The position numbers and the translations under genes are program-made. A stretch of 64,000 nucleotides of DNA from Haliclystus octoradiatus. Lineage: Eukaryota; Cnidaria; Staurozoa; Stauromedusae; Haliclystidae. Location: assembly GCA_916610825.1 (NCBI GenBank), contig OU744454.1, positions 2,648,501-2,712,500 on the forward strand, in the 5' to 3' direction. The notes beneath the pieces were generated by a model. The model was not told the origin of the DNA and did no database searches. It saw only the letters and a program-made list of their open reading frames with translations. Below are positions 24,056 through 34,756 of the stretch, one piece after another. Within the stretch, counting starts at the first letter, position 1. Each line of letters starts with the position of its first letter.

Positions 24056-24750
24056 TTATACTTACAGCTCAGTCGACAGACTTTGAGCACTGTTTTATAC
24101 TGCTATTGGATAATATTGATTATTGTATAGCATAATAGATACAATATGAAGTTGCTTGGATAGAAATGATCTGTTCAGCAAACCAATATCAACGCAAAAT
24201 GACAGATTATATACATAAATAGCATATCATATGATAGGTTTTCTAAAATAAAAAACTTCATTCGAATAACAATAATAATTTCTTTACCCTGCAGTTTTCT
24301 TCTAATTTAATCAAAATCTCAGTTAAAAAAAATGTATTATTGTTTTCACAACAAGAAAAATCAAATTCATTTACTTGTGTACGTAGATATAGTCAGTTGC
24401 AGGTGATTTCTTACAAAGGAACAATTATGCTGCAGTAATGCACATGTGAAAATATAAATTTCTCTGTTAACCTTCGATCCATACAAATATTGTTGAAGCC
24501 AGTATATAACGAGTTACTTTTAGATCTATATACAGTATATAGTTTGAAAAAAAATCCAATTATATTAATTAATGATTTTGTGTGCGGAGATTAATGCTTT
24601 GACGTCAAATGAGAACCATATGCAGCTTGACATCGATATATACTATCATATACGTGGTCCAACTCTCTAACCACTACACCAAGGCCGCACTTTCGTTTAA
24701 TTAAAGAGGATATTTGTCGTGACCAATCAAGATCTCCATATATATATATC

Positions 24751-25866
24751 ATGAATTCAACTGAAATATGTACAGAAATTGGTTATATATTTCCAAAATT
24801 AATTTCTGGATTAATCATTCTATTAGGTTTAATTTCATTAATTGGTAATGGCATATTATGTTATGGGATGTTAAAAACAAGAAAATTACGTACAAATATT
24901 AATTGCTTAGTGCTATGTATGTCTATGACAGATTTAATTAGTACAATATTCGTACAAACTATTGATTCTTATTTTTTTATTTACTATCCAATTTTTAATT
25001 TACAACCACTAATTACTATTTTATGGAACGCAATGTATACAGCGTTAATGTCGTCAACAGTTTACTTTTTATTTATGGTAATGCTGGATCGTGTTATAGC
25101 CGTACGGTATGCTTTAAGATATCATACGATAGTTACATTCAAAACAGTTACATTGATTATAACATTTGGTTGGTTTTATACTTTATTTATATTTGTTACG
25201 TTAGCTGTTATACAAGATACTCCATTAAAAGATGAATACGATTTTTTAGTACATGAACATTTTTATCTTATATTACTTTCAATTACTATATTATTACCTA
25301 TATTACTAACAGGTATTATGTCAATCTATTTAGCAAAAGTTGCAAGAGTTCATCAAGCTTGCATTTTGAGAACCAGTAAATTATTAAATTTCAAAGCAAT
25401 TTCCGATGTTGAGGAACAAAGTCAGAAAAGGAATAAAATGGTCCTGAATCCATCTCGACCCATAACAGCAACAACAACAACAGAATTGGAAAAACCAAAA
25501 CGAACAAAATGGCGAACAAAAAGTTTACAACGAATTCGAACTGTTAAAATGAATTTGAAATCATTAAAATTAGCTTTACTATTAGGTATCACATTAATCT
25601 TATCAGTATTACCATTTTTAATTTTTAATTTTTTAATTATGCTTGAATTCATTGATTATACTTGTAAAGTTGTATTTATTGATCATGTACTATCGTGGAT
25701 GACATATTGGACTTCATGGCTAAATATATTTGTATATATTAAAACTAACCGTGATTTTCGAAAGCTATATAGGCGAATGATATTATGTTGGAGAAAACCA
25801 TCAGCTGTTGGTATAGAAACAATTAGCGTAAGTTCGTTGAATAATCAATCTAGTATTACAATATAG
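24751..25866 (+). CDS. Orphan rhodopsin-like (class A) GPCR, 371 aa, intronless
   Basis: Seven-helix plasma-membrane receptor. There is a short N terminus with an N-glycosylation site (NST, residue 2). TM1 has GN (N33), TM2 has D61, and TM3 ends DRV (113-115) followed by IAVRYALRYH. TM4 has W141 and TM5 has P183. ICL3 is long and basic (about 200-270). TM6 has VLPF (W6.48 replaced). TM7 has NIFVY at 325-329 in place of NPxxY. No Cys occupies the usual start of TM3, so the standard TM3-ECL2 disulphide seems absent. Helix 8 begins NRDFRKLYRRM, and Cys346 could be palmitoylated. It is clearly paralogous to the gene at 33205. AATAAA at 25935-25940 is a likely polyadenylation signal, 69 nt after the stop. 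Ligand and G protein are unknown. Confidence 0.9.
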   Translation: MNSTEICTEIGYIFPKLISGLIILLGLISLIGNGILCYGMLKTRKLRTNINCLVLCMSMTDLISTIFVQTIDSYFFIYYPIFNLQPLITILWNAMYTALMSSTVYFLFMVMLDRVIAVRYALRYHTIVTFKTVTLIITFGWFYTLFIFVTLAVIQDTPLKDEYDFLVHEHFYLILLSITILLPILLTGIMSIYLAKVARVHQACILRTSKLLNFKAISDVEEQSQKRNKMVLNPSRPITATTTTELEKPKRTKWRTKSLQRIRTVKMNLKSLKLALLLGITLILSVLPFLIFNFLIMLEFIDYTCKVVFIDHVLSWMTYWTSWLNIFVYIKTNRDFRKLYRRMILCWRKPSAVGIETISVSSLNNQSSITI

Positions 25867-26545
25867 CCATGTGTGTGTTTGTATAACTTTATATATATAT
25901 ATATCTTTGTAACTGTTTGTATAGTAACTTTTTAAATAAAATGAATTTTTAAAAAAGTTATTACAACAAATGTTAGTTGAACAAAAACGTTAACCGTCAC
26001 GTGCAATTTCAAAGTTGAATAACTTTTTGATTTTTATGTTTTTTTAAAAGCTCGCGGAAGATTTGTAGTAAATGTAACAAGGTGCCAGATGCAAAAAAGG
26101 ATTTGAAAATCGGTTGTAACAGAATTACACGTTTGTGTTTCTAGATGACCCACTAAATCTTGACAAAAGGGCCTCGGACTAGTTCAAGTTGCACACTTTT
26201 TCATAATTTTTTTCTTGGGATTGTCTTTAAGTTAGTTTCTGATTAACTCTAGGTCTAGATCATTAATTTCCAGTTCTGCTATACACCAGTTGAAAAAGTC
26301 ATTTTTGGGGTAAAAGATTTGACATATGCTCTGCACATCATTATTCTTAATACGTGCATATAGAAAAATTATCTAAAATTCTATGGACAAATTCAAATAA
26401 AAATGAAAGTTTCTATGTATATGATGCTATAATCGAGTTTCCTCTTTCTTTAAACGAGGCACCAAATAGCCTGCTCGCAGACTCACTGTCAAAATGTAAA
26501 CTTGGAAAACAGTAGACTGTTTACTGTTTACCAAATTTACATTTA

Positions 26546-27024
26546 GGCCCTGTTTACAAGGAGGGCGAGTTACTCGGGTAGGCGAGTTACTCGGGTTGGC
26601 GAGTTACCCGGGTCTATTGTTTATGCGCGTTCTGTTTACAAGCAAAGTGAGAAAGTTGTCTCGCCCACCCGAGTAACTCGCCTACCCGAGTTACTCGCCT
26701 TGGCAGACCGGGTAACTCGCCTACCCGAGACAACTTTCTGTCACTTTTTGACTTGTAAACGGATATAGGCGAGTAACTCGGGTAGGCGGGTTAAAAAATT
26801 AAAAATGGTAGCTTTAATTTTCTATTGTTTCGAACGTTTCCGCTGTAGACATCTTTTGTTCTCTAATCGTTCCATTTCAGCGCGCATGCTTAGATTGGCT
26901 TCAAATTATTTAACTCGGGTAGGCGGGTTACTCAGGTGACCCTTGTAAACACACAACACATTTTAACTCGGTAAGGCGAGTAACTCGCCTACCCGGGTAA
27001 CTCGCCCTCCTTGTAAACAGGGCC
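26546..27024. mobile_element. PIF/Harbinger-like MITE with TTA target duplication
   Basis: 479 bp with terminal inverted repeats GGCCCTGTTTACAAGGAGGG and complement, flanked by TTA (26543-26545 and 27025-27027). Both halves contain repeated GAGTTACTCGGGTAGG words. The GGCCC terminus and TTA duplication fit PIF/Harbinger. It is itself inserted in a second palindromic repeat whose ends read AGCCTGCTCGCAGACTCAC (26470) and GTGAGCAGGCT (27033). No ORF. Confidence 0.8.
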
Positions 27025-27330
27025 TTAGACAGTGAGCAGGCTAGGCAACAAAATGAACAGTTTTATTTTCATATTATTTGAAACTTGAATCAAATATGAA
27101 ATATTCAGCTATGATTTAAAATTTTTGAATCAAGAATATTATAGAGTTTATTTTTCAAGATTTTCAAGATGAAAAAAAAAGCCTGGGAATGAAAGTAGGA
27201 AAAAGGAAGACTGGTAAAGATATAAGAGACGGACATTTAGTCCTAGACTTCAGCATTCAATCCGTATCCTCTGTGCGGAGCCCGGCTATAAGAATCCATC
27301 AAGCAGAATCCTAAAAGTTCATGATAGGCT

Positions 27331-28318
27331 GAATCGGATTCCAGCTCCAGACATGTAAGAAAGTTAGACACTAACTCTAAACCCGATTCCAATATCCAGA
27401 GAAACTGAATCGGATTCCAGCTCCAGACATGTAAGAAAGTTAGACTCGAACTCTAAACCCGATTTAAATATCCAGAGAAACTGAATCGGATTCCAGCTCC
27501 AGACATGTAAGAAAGTTAGACTCGAACTCTAAACCCGATTTGAATATCCAGAGAAACTGAATCGGATTCCAGCTCCAGACATGTAAGAAAGTTAGACTCG
27601 AACTCTAAACCCGATTTGAATATCCAGAGAAACTGAATCGGATTCCAGCTCCAGACATGTAAGAAAGTTAGACTCTAACTCTAAACCCGATTCCAATATC
27701 CAGAGAAACTGAATCGGATTCCAGCTCCAGACATGTAAGAAAGTTAGACTCGAACTCTAAACCCGATTTAAATATCCAGAGAAACTGAATCGGATTCCAG
27801 CTCCAGACATGTAAGAAAGTTAGACTCGAACTCTAAACCCGATTTGAATATCCAGAGAAACTGAATCGGATTCCAGCTCCAGACATGTAAGAAAGTTAGA
27901 CTCTAACTCTAAACCCGATTCCAATATCCAGAGAAACTGAATCGGATTCCAGCTCCAGACATGTAAGAAAGTTAGACTCGAACTCTAAACCCGATTTGAA
28001 TATCCAGAGATTCTTGATCGGATTCCAGCTCCAGACATGTAAGAAAGTTAGACTCTAACTCTAAACCGGATTCCAATATCCAGAGAAAATGAATCGGATT
28101 CCAGCTCCAAACATGTAAGAAAGTTAGACTCTAACTCTAAACCGGATTCCAATATCAAGAGAAACTGAATCGGATTCCAGCTGCAGACATGTAAGAAAGT
28201 TAGACTCTAACTCTAAACCGGATTCCAATATCCAGAGAAAATGAATCGGATTCCAGCTCCAGACATGTAAGAAAGTTAGACTCTAACTCTAAACCGGATT
28301 CCAATATCCAGAGTGACT
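27331..28318. repeat. Tandem repeat, 76-bp unit, 13 copies
   Basis: Units begin GAATCGGATTCCAGCTCC at 27331, 27407, 27483, 27559, 27635, 27711, 27787, 27863, 27939, 28015, 28091, 28167 and 28243. Two unit variants alternate (GATTCCAATATCC versus GATTTGAATATCC, preceded by CTCTAAC or CTCGAAC), suggesting higher-order duplication. The last units share CCGG in place of CCCG. Open frames here are by-products. Confidence 0.9.
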
Positions 28319-28324
28319 CCAATA

Positions 28325-28615
28325 AAACGTCCAATAATTTGATCAGGGACGGGGACGGGGGTGCCACTTTGGAAAAAGGTAAAGTACCCAAAAAGTTCCA
28401 AAAATTCTGTTGATGCTACTCAAAAAGTTACAGCAGGTTGATTGATTTCAATTAAATACACAAAAATGAAAAATTCTTAAAAAAGTCAAAAATAGGATAC
28501 CCAAAAGCTCCAAAATTTGATATCTCATACCCAAAAAGTTTTTTCTCAACTGGAATATTGACCCAAAAAAGTGGCACGTCCCCGTATAGCCGTCATATGG
28601 GAGTTACCCCCCGGG
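28325..28615 (-). mobile_element. Interspersed element with GGGTAACTCCCATATGACGG end
   Basis: On the minus strand it begins near GGGTAACTCCCATATGACGG and contains ACTTTTTGGGTATGAGAT and GGTACTTTACC-like words. It ends CCAAAGTGGCAC near GTCCC. A second copy lies at 41193-41512 (+). Both are non-coding and about 300 bp. Confidence 0.6.
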
Positions 28616-29623
28616 TAACAGATCAAAGGTGTTAAACTCCATTAATTTCCTTGGAATTAGGAAAGACTATGGCTTGTTAAAATCACGGCCCTAAATGCCT
28701 TGTTATTGCATCAAAGCTGCTGTTTCATCGTTTATGATGAAGATTTTGGATTGAGTGGTGATAGTGACGATTGTGGTAAAGTGAATAGATGCATTGCAGA
28801 GAGAGAGAGAGTTTCCTGTTACTACTATACACATAGATGCCATTGAAAAAGGTATTATTCAAACTTTATCTAAAATTTAAGAATTACTCTTTTCTGGACC
28901 TTCTTTCACCGCTTTCATTGGTTACCAGTCGTATCGTCCAGTGGTGATATCGTCCATTTCCGAGAACGTCCTACCGAATACCATAACGTCCAGTTTCGAA
29001 AAGGTCCAGGCATACTAACAGCTATAGATTATTCCCTTCGTTAATTAATGAATCAAAAACGACAGTTTATATTGATATAAATATTAATTATAAAACATGA
29101 ATAACTTTCAAGGGCAATAATATTAGTGTTTTGTTTTCGTCAATTTTCGAAATTTTACGCGTTCATTCCAATGAAGGCCAATTAAAGTTTGGTCAACTTA
29201 CAATGAGTAAATGATGTAAAAACCGTCTGTTTAATACTAGGTCTTGTGATGTATCTTCTATTAAATCTCTAAAACATTTGTTCAAGTTTGTAATACATTG
29301 GTCTATTTAGTATTGTAGTTTGATTGACCTGTTTTCGAATTTTCACGAGTTCGACTTCCAGCGCGTATTTTGGTCAAGTTATAATTCTTATGATTAATAT
29401 CTGATTTGATGCAATCACCTCCACCAGTATTCAATTCAAGAATATATTTTTAAATTAATTAATTAATCCAGCTAGAAATGAAGAAAGAATGTTTTTTGTG
29501 ACTGGACGTTATGACCGGATACTCTTTCATTGTAATGTTAACATCACAGCGAGATTCCGGGTACCCGTACAAGATTGCAGCCTAAGAATGTAGCTGTTAA
29601 GAACTGGTATAACGCGATAATAC

Positions 29624-29738
29624 CTAGCCTGCGCGCAGACCCAAATCTTTTTTTTATGATTAGTAGGATTATTAGTAGGTTATTATTATTAGTAGGAGTA
29701 TGATTATTAGAAAGATTTAGGTCTGCGCGCAGGCTAGA
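29624..29738. repeat. Hairpin with CGCGCAG arms
   Basis: TAGCCTGCGCGCAGACC at 29628 is complementary to sequence ending at about 29736, with a spacer of TTAGTAGGATTAT-type simple repeats. It is related to the AGCCTGCTCGCAGACTC repeats at 26470 and 58923. Confidence 0.65.
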
Positions 29739-30289
29739 TAATACCCGGCTATTTCTCGGGGATCTGGGGGCTGGACGTGCTGTCATTTGGCTAGTGCACA
29801 ACTGTATATCGATGTTGACGTTAAGTAATTTTAGGATAGAGCAAAACGACCCTTAATTTCCAGGAGGGAAATCACCATAGAAGCTTTTACTTAGTAAATA
29901 TCAAAAATCTTTTGAAATGACTAAAAACGCAGATTTGAAATAAATCGGATTAATACATTTCGGATATGCGATCGACTGAATTTCAAAAATGAAATAATCG
30001 GTTTGATGATTACAATGAGTTCTGAAATCATTCGGTGTCTTTATCCAAGTTAAACGATTAAAAATACCAATTGAACATTTGAATCCGATTACGTTTCTAA
30101 TAGCAACAATTATTAATTGTGGTTCATAGTGAAAATCTAACAAACAATAATCTTCTCAAAGTAGAATTAAAACATGTAGGGTGGATTTACGCTCACTTTT
30201 ATTTACAATTTTAAAATCATTTGTTGGTAAATGCTATTCATATATATATATATACTAAACGTGTCATATTTGTAAACCGTTGTCTTACT

Positions 30290-30486
30290 GATTGAACATA
30301 GGGCTCAATGCAAAATATAGCAGAGCTTAAATAATAAAAGTCAGAGAATGAGACAGTCATGTTTGCTACTTGAAGTTTCACGCCGTGGAGCCTGAAGCAT
30401 CATTGAATAGATTGCCTGATGATCGCCTCGGCGTGAAACTTCCAAGTAGCAAACATGACTGTCTGATTCTCTGACTTTTATTACTA
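30290..30486. ncRNA. Inverted dimer with hammerhead-like core (copy B)
   Basis: The plus-strand core reads CTGATGA (30416-30422), then stem II TCGCCTCGGCGT, then GAAA (30435-30438). Stem III is ACTT/AAGT around CC, and the cleavage triplet is GTA ending at 30448. The 5' side (ATTGC) pairs with GCAA after the cleavage site to form stem I. The minus-strand core in the other arm has lost CTGATGA. The family tail is on the left (GGGCTCAATG, then AGCAGAGCTT). The fold is inferred, not tested. Confidence 0.6.
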
Positions 30487-30924
30487 AACGTGTTATAAAT
30501 TCTTATTACAAAAAAAATCCAAATAGAAGTAAATATGGAATTGATGAATTATAAATTTTCAAAACTGTTCAATCAATATTTGAGCAAGATTACAGATTTT
30601 TGCTCAAAACAGCATTTAACAATATTATCTCTCGTCACTTTAATCTACAGTATTTAAAGAATCATATAGAATTAAATTCAAAAGTAAATATAGTTAAATT
30701 AAGAAGGTAATTTAAAAGCGTTGAAATTATTCATAGCATTAAAATACTCGAACAAATTCTACAAAGATTACGAATACATCTTTATTACTGTATTACAGTT
30801 TCACGCAGTGTGCAATGACATGACAGCTTTTACTCGATCTATCTATTTTAGATGAATCTATCTTTATTATTATATTGTATATTGTATATTATAATTATAT
30901 AATGTGGTGTAAGTTGTCTTACTG

Positions 30925-31072
30925 ATTGAACATAGGGCTCAATGCTATATACAGCAGAACTTTAAATAATATATGAAATATGAAGTCAAAAATCAAACAA
31001 TCATGTTTGTTACTCAAAGTTTCATGCCAAGGCGACCATCAGGCAATCTATTCATAATTTCATATTATATCA
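30925..31072 (-). ncRNA. Monomeric hammerhead-like element (copy C)
   Basis: Minus strand: CTGATGG (31042-31036; the usual final A is G), stem II TCGCCTTGGCAT, GAAA (31023-31020), then stem III ACT/AGT around TTG, then GTA. Stem I pairs GUU with AAC after one mismatch. Only one core is present. The outer AT-rich arms pair imperfectly. The family tail is on the left. Confidence 0.5.
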
Positions 31073-31146
31073 TTACTCTATCTATATTATAATTATAAAT
31101 GTACGAGACAAAAGATCAATAAAAGAGCCAAATGCTAAATGCAGAG

Positions 31147-31215
31147 ATCATCATCATCATCATCATCATCATCATTTATTCAGAACCTTTAAGTTATACA
31201 AACTTTTTTTCAAAG
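31147..31215 (-). mobile_element. Non-LTR retrotransposon 3' tail with (ATG)n
   Basis: On the minus strand the sequence reads AGTCCTTTGAAAA ... TCTGAATAAATGATGATG and ends in an ATG-type simple repeat. A second copy with the same 3' sequence is at about 35993-36064. These are short 5'-truncated tails. Confidence 0.6.
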
Positions 31216-31310
31216 GACTGATTAGAGATATAGAATGGTTGACTTAAAGATTACGAGTCTAGTTTGTTACTCTAGATTTCGCTAAATTTAATTAAAAATA
31301 TAAAATATCT

Positions 31311-31520
31311 GCAGGTGAATAGTGCTCAATGATTGTAAATAGCAGAGCAGTAAATAATAATAGGTCAAGAAAGGCACACCACTTTTACTGTTCACGTTGT
31401 TAAACAATCATTAGACAGAACAAAGATTTCTGTGTTGTGTATTCTGTCCAATGGTCGTTTAACAACGTGAAACTTTGACTAACAGTAAAAGTGGTGTGTC
31501 TTTCTTGACCTATTATTATT
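31311..31520. ncRNA. Degenerate hammerhead-like inverted dimer (copy D)
   Basis: Palindrome 31355-31519 with arms starting TAGGTCAAGAAAGGCACAC. The cores are decayed (CCAATGG on plus, CTAATGA on minus), but stem II (CGTT/AACG) and GTGAA(A)C remain. The family tail on the left has AGTGCTCAATG and AGCAGAGC. Confidence 0.5.
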
Positions 31521-33204
31521 ATGATTGTATGGAATATGTAATTTGAAATATATCATCCTTTTAAATTTTCATACTCTTAATTTTGAAAAAATAAAATTGT
31601 TAAACGAATTTATGGTTGAAAAACTCTATACAGTTTCAAACTATTTTTCAAAAGTGACACTTCGATTGTCTTAGATAGTATTCAAAAACTCACTAGAAGA
31701 AAATAATCGAAACTAATCTGGAAGGACCCCTACACAGAGGACTAGAAAGAAAATTATTATATGATGGGTGGGCTAAATAACGCAGACCGGATTTGAACCG
31801 TACTCGGAAAAAGTGTCCGGACAAAAATAATTTTCCACGGGAAACAAAGACACGATAAAACATTGAATTACAACATTAAATTTGTTAAATCAGTAATCAA
31901 ATTTATTTGAACGACCTTCCATAACATAAACAAACTTGATTCTGAACTTTGTTTTATTTTAAGGTTTCTATGTCTGCATTCATATTTACTGCATGAGGAA
32001 TATTACGAAATATTACGAATTACGAAAGTAACAAGATGAGGATCTTTTACAAGGACATTTGTAAATATCTTGACCAACTGAGCATTTAATTTCGACAGTA
32101 TTACACAAGGTTACAGCATTAAAATAAATAGTTATAATCCGTGAAATGTATTATTCCAAAAAAAAAACATGCATGAAAGCACAGCATTTAATGTTTGAAA
32201 AAAATTGAAAACATATTATAATTAGAGAATAAAAATAATCTAACAATAAGAGTTCAAAAACTATTTATTTAAATATACTTGATAAAAAGAAATTATTATA
32301 TCTATATTAACAACGAGACAATATCTAGTCTTTGACTTTATCTCTATACTGCCCTGCATATCCGCATCGAGCACTCTATTGATGTTTTGCAATCAATAAA
32401 GTTAATATATCTGTATTATAAGTGTTATATTTTTAATAAAAAGTAAAATACCAAATAAGAAATTTAAATTTGAATAAAAACATAATATTTACTGTATATA
32501 ATTCGCTATGGGAACGTAAAAATAGTCAAGCCGTGTTTTTGACTGATAGTATTGTTCTATGCATTTTGTTCAACAACGTAAAAAAATTGTTGGCGTCAAA
32601 TAGCGTCGTAACGGGGAAATCTATTCTTTTAACTAAACATTCGTGCATGAAAAGAACAGTTAATATCGTATTGTGAATGTTTACTGAAGCACATTATTGT
32701 TACATGAATAAGTTAATGTTCACTTTTGACTTCATCGATGGTAAAACAAGAAAATTCAGCTGCGTTTTGTAATAAAAAACAGCAGTATTATTAATGTAAA
32801 AAAGAATATTAATATAATTTTATCTTGATTTTAATAAAAATCATTGTTATATTTCATATCATTTTATAGTTTTAAAGTATTTTTAAACGATACAAAAGAA
32901 GTTTGAAACAGATTACACAGCTTTTTATACGTTTGAGTTCGCATATGCATTTAACACACAAGGCGTCGACAACGTTGGGAGTACAAAGTATATACTATTT
33001 TGTTGAAACTGTAATTTTAAACAAATTATGCATCATTATATTGTTGGATAATATACTGCTTAATGCAATCTCATTTTGGAGATTTCATCTTTGTGATTGG
33101 GACGAGGCTATATACTTGGGTAACAACATTAATTAAAAGAGTAAGAAAAAACCCGAGGAGATTTATCATTATAAATGGCATTTTGATTATAACTACACAG
33201 AATT

Positions 33205-34269
33205 ATGAATACTACAACATGCGAATTGTCACCAGTTAGCCCTGCCGCATCAAAAACAGTATCGGCAATTGTCTTATTAATGGCTATAGTAACTTTACTT
33301 GGTAATACATTATTTTGCTATGGAATATTAAAAAGAAAACGTTTACGTACAAATATAAATTGTCTGGTAGCTTGTATGTCTATATCAGACATCACAAGTT
33401 CATTAATTTTACAACCATTTGATGCATATTATTTCTATCGCTATCCTCATTATCCTTTTACAACAGCAGCGACACGTTTCTGGGTGGCCGGATTTTTTTC
33501 TCTTATGACAGCTTCGGGATATTTTTTAGCAGCCGTTATGGCTGATCGAATAATTGCAATCCGTTTTGCGTTACGCTATCATGCACTTGTTACGGAACGT
33601 GAAATACGTTTAATAATAATAGTCGGTTGGTGTTATTCAACTGTAACATTTATAGTATTGTTAATAATACAAGAACCAGAAAAATCAACAGAATTTATAT
33701 TTCCATTTAATAGACATTTTTATTTAGCTATTTTAATACTTAACGTTATCTTCCCAATTACATTAACATCATTTATGGCAATATATTTAACAAAAATGGC
33801 AAGATATCATCGTGATTTAATAATTAAATCAATGCGTACAAGCGGTGTTACAAATAATCAAGAACCATCTAGATTTAAAAGAAACAATAAAATACATCCT
33901 GTTGTTGTCGATGAACAAAATAGTAGTGATACAAATAATGGAGAAGGTAATACTAATAATGTTAACCAACAGAGAGCTACACAATTAAAACGTTTTAATA
34001 AAGAATTAAGATCATTAAGATTAGCTATATTATTAGGTATTACATTAGGTATATCATGGATACCATTTTTAATCTTAAATTTTGGACGCATTTTTCATTT
34101 TATTGAATTTACATGTGTAATACGGTTTATTGATATGGTATTAGGTTGGATGACGTATTGGACATCTTGGTCAAATTTATTTGTCTATGTATTAACAAAT
34201 AAAGATTTTAGAAAAATTTATAAAAATATGTTACGATGTCATACTACAACTAATAATAATAATCGTTAG
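33205..34269 (+). CDS. Orphan rhodopsin-like (class A) GPCR, 354 aa, intronless
   Basis: Paralogue of the receptor at 24751. N-terminal glycosylation site NTT (residue 2). TM1 has GN (N34), TM2 has D62, TM3 ends DRI (114-116) followed by IAIRFALRYH, TM4 has W142, and TM5 has P184. ICL3 is polar and Asn-rich (about 200-268). TM6 has SWIPF (284-288), nearer to CWxP than its paralogue. TM7 has NLFVY (324-328) instead of NPxxY. Helix 8 is NKDFRKIYKNM, then an Asn-rich tail. The usual TM3 Cys is absent. Strings such as LRTNINCL and GWMTYWTSW are shared with the 24751 gene, so a local duplication is likely. The 10-kb flanks are filled with hammerhead-like hairpins. Ligand unknown. Confidence 0.9.
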   Translation: MNTTTCELSPVSPAASKTVSAIVLLMAIVTLLGNTLFCYGILKRKRLRTNINCLVACMSISDITSSLILQPFDAYYFYRYPHYPFTTAATRFWVAGFFSLMTASGYFLAAVMADRIIAIRFALRYHALVTEREIRLIIIVGWCYSTVTFIVLLIIQEPEKSTEFIFPFNRHFYLAILILNVIFPITLTSFMAIYLTKMARYHRDLIIKSMRTSGVTNNQEPSRFKRNNKIHPVVVDEQNSSDTNNGEGNTNNVNQQRATQLKRFNKELRSLRLAILLGITLGISWIPFLILNFGRIFHFIEFTCVIRFIDMVLGWMTYWTSWSNLFVYVLTNKDFRKIYKNMLRCHTTTNNNNR

Positions 34270-34368
34270 ATGAAACAACTCAAGTTTTGTATTAATATTT
34301 TTTTTATTTAAAACATGCAACAATGTAAAAAAGAATTAGCACCTAAAAAACATATACATTTATATTAA

Positions 34369-34545
34369 TAATAATAATAATAATGAGAAGGTCAAGAAAG
34401 ACATATTTTTCTGTTGTAACTCTAAGTTTCACGTTATTAAACGATCATCAGCCAACATATATTTCTTAACCTTCTCATTATTATTATTATTTACGCTCTG
34501 ATATTCACTAGCATTGAGCACTATCCTTTTGCCAATAATATTAAG
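34369..34545 (-). ncRNA. Monomeric hammerhead-like element with long stem I (copy E)
   Basis: Minus strand: CTGATGA (34451-34445), stem II TCGTTTAATAACGT (4 bp, CGTT/AACG), GAAA (34430-34427), stem III ACT/AGT around TAG, then GTT. Stem I follows as TTG/CAA after one mismatch and continues into long outer arms (AATAATGAGAAGG with its complement), giving an extended stem. The family tail (GCTCTG, then GAGCACT) is to the right on the plus strand. Confidence 0.55.
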
Positions 34546-34756
34546 ATTTGATATTTCTAAATGTTATTACTAAATATCTTTATATTATATTTATATTTAT
34601 ATTGTCATATTATTTATTGAATTTTATAAAATTCAAAACCTATTTCCATGTAATTATAACTGCGATCGATGCTTGTTAATATATCATGAAACAATAATTC
34701 AATATAATTGAGTAATGAAAGGCACACACTGTAATAATATATATATATATTTAAAT

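Larger units (their letters stand above)
21621..24750. other. Intergenic region with SINE and hairpin elements
   Basis: No gene seen. It contains GC-rich hairpins at 22344-22374 (GCCGCATC ... GATGCGGC) and 22522-22577 (GGCATCTTCTGTC and complement), a SINE at 23268-23570, a hammerhead-like inverted dimer at 23893-24055, and a reverse half tRNA-SINE head at about 24655-24690 (GGTGTAGTGGTTAGAG on the minus strand). Confidence 0.5.
25867..33204. other. Repeat-rich region between the two intact GPCR genes
   Basis: No convincing gene. It contains a Harbinger-like MITE at 26546-27024, a 76-bp tandem array at 27331-28318, a 300-bp element at 28325-28615, a hairpin at 29624-29738, hammerhead-like elements at 30290-31520, and a GATGATG-tailed retrotransposon remnant at 31147-31215. 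A tail-only remnant of the hammerhead family lies at about 32318-32400. The open frame 30143-29901 (-) is not supported. Confidence 0.5.

Noticed and set aside
28200-28391. 63-aa minus-strand ORF
   Set aside because: Runs through the 76-bp tandem array; a repeat by-product.
29901-30143. 80-aa minus-strand ORF with INPIYF near its end, briefly read as a GPCR TM7
   Set aside because: No preceding helices, no splice partners and no hydrophobic segment of the right length.
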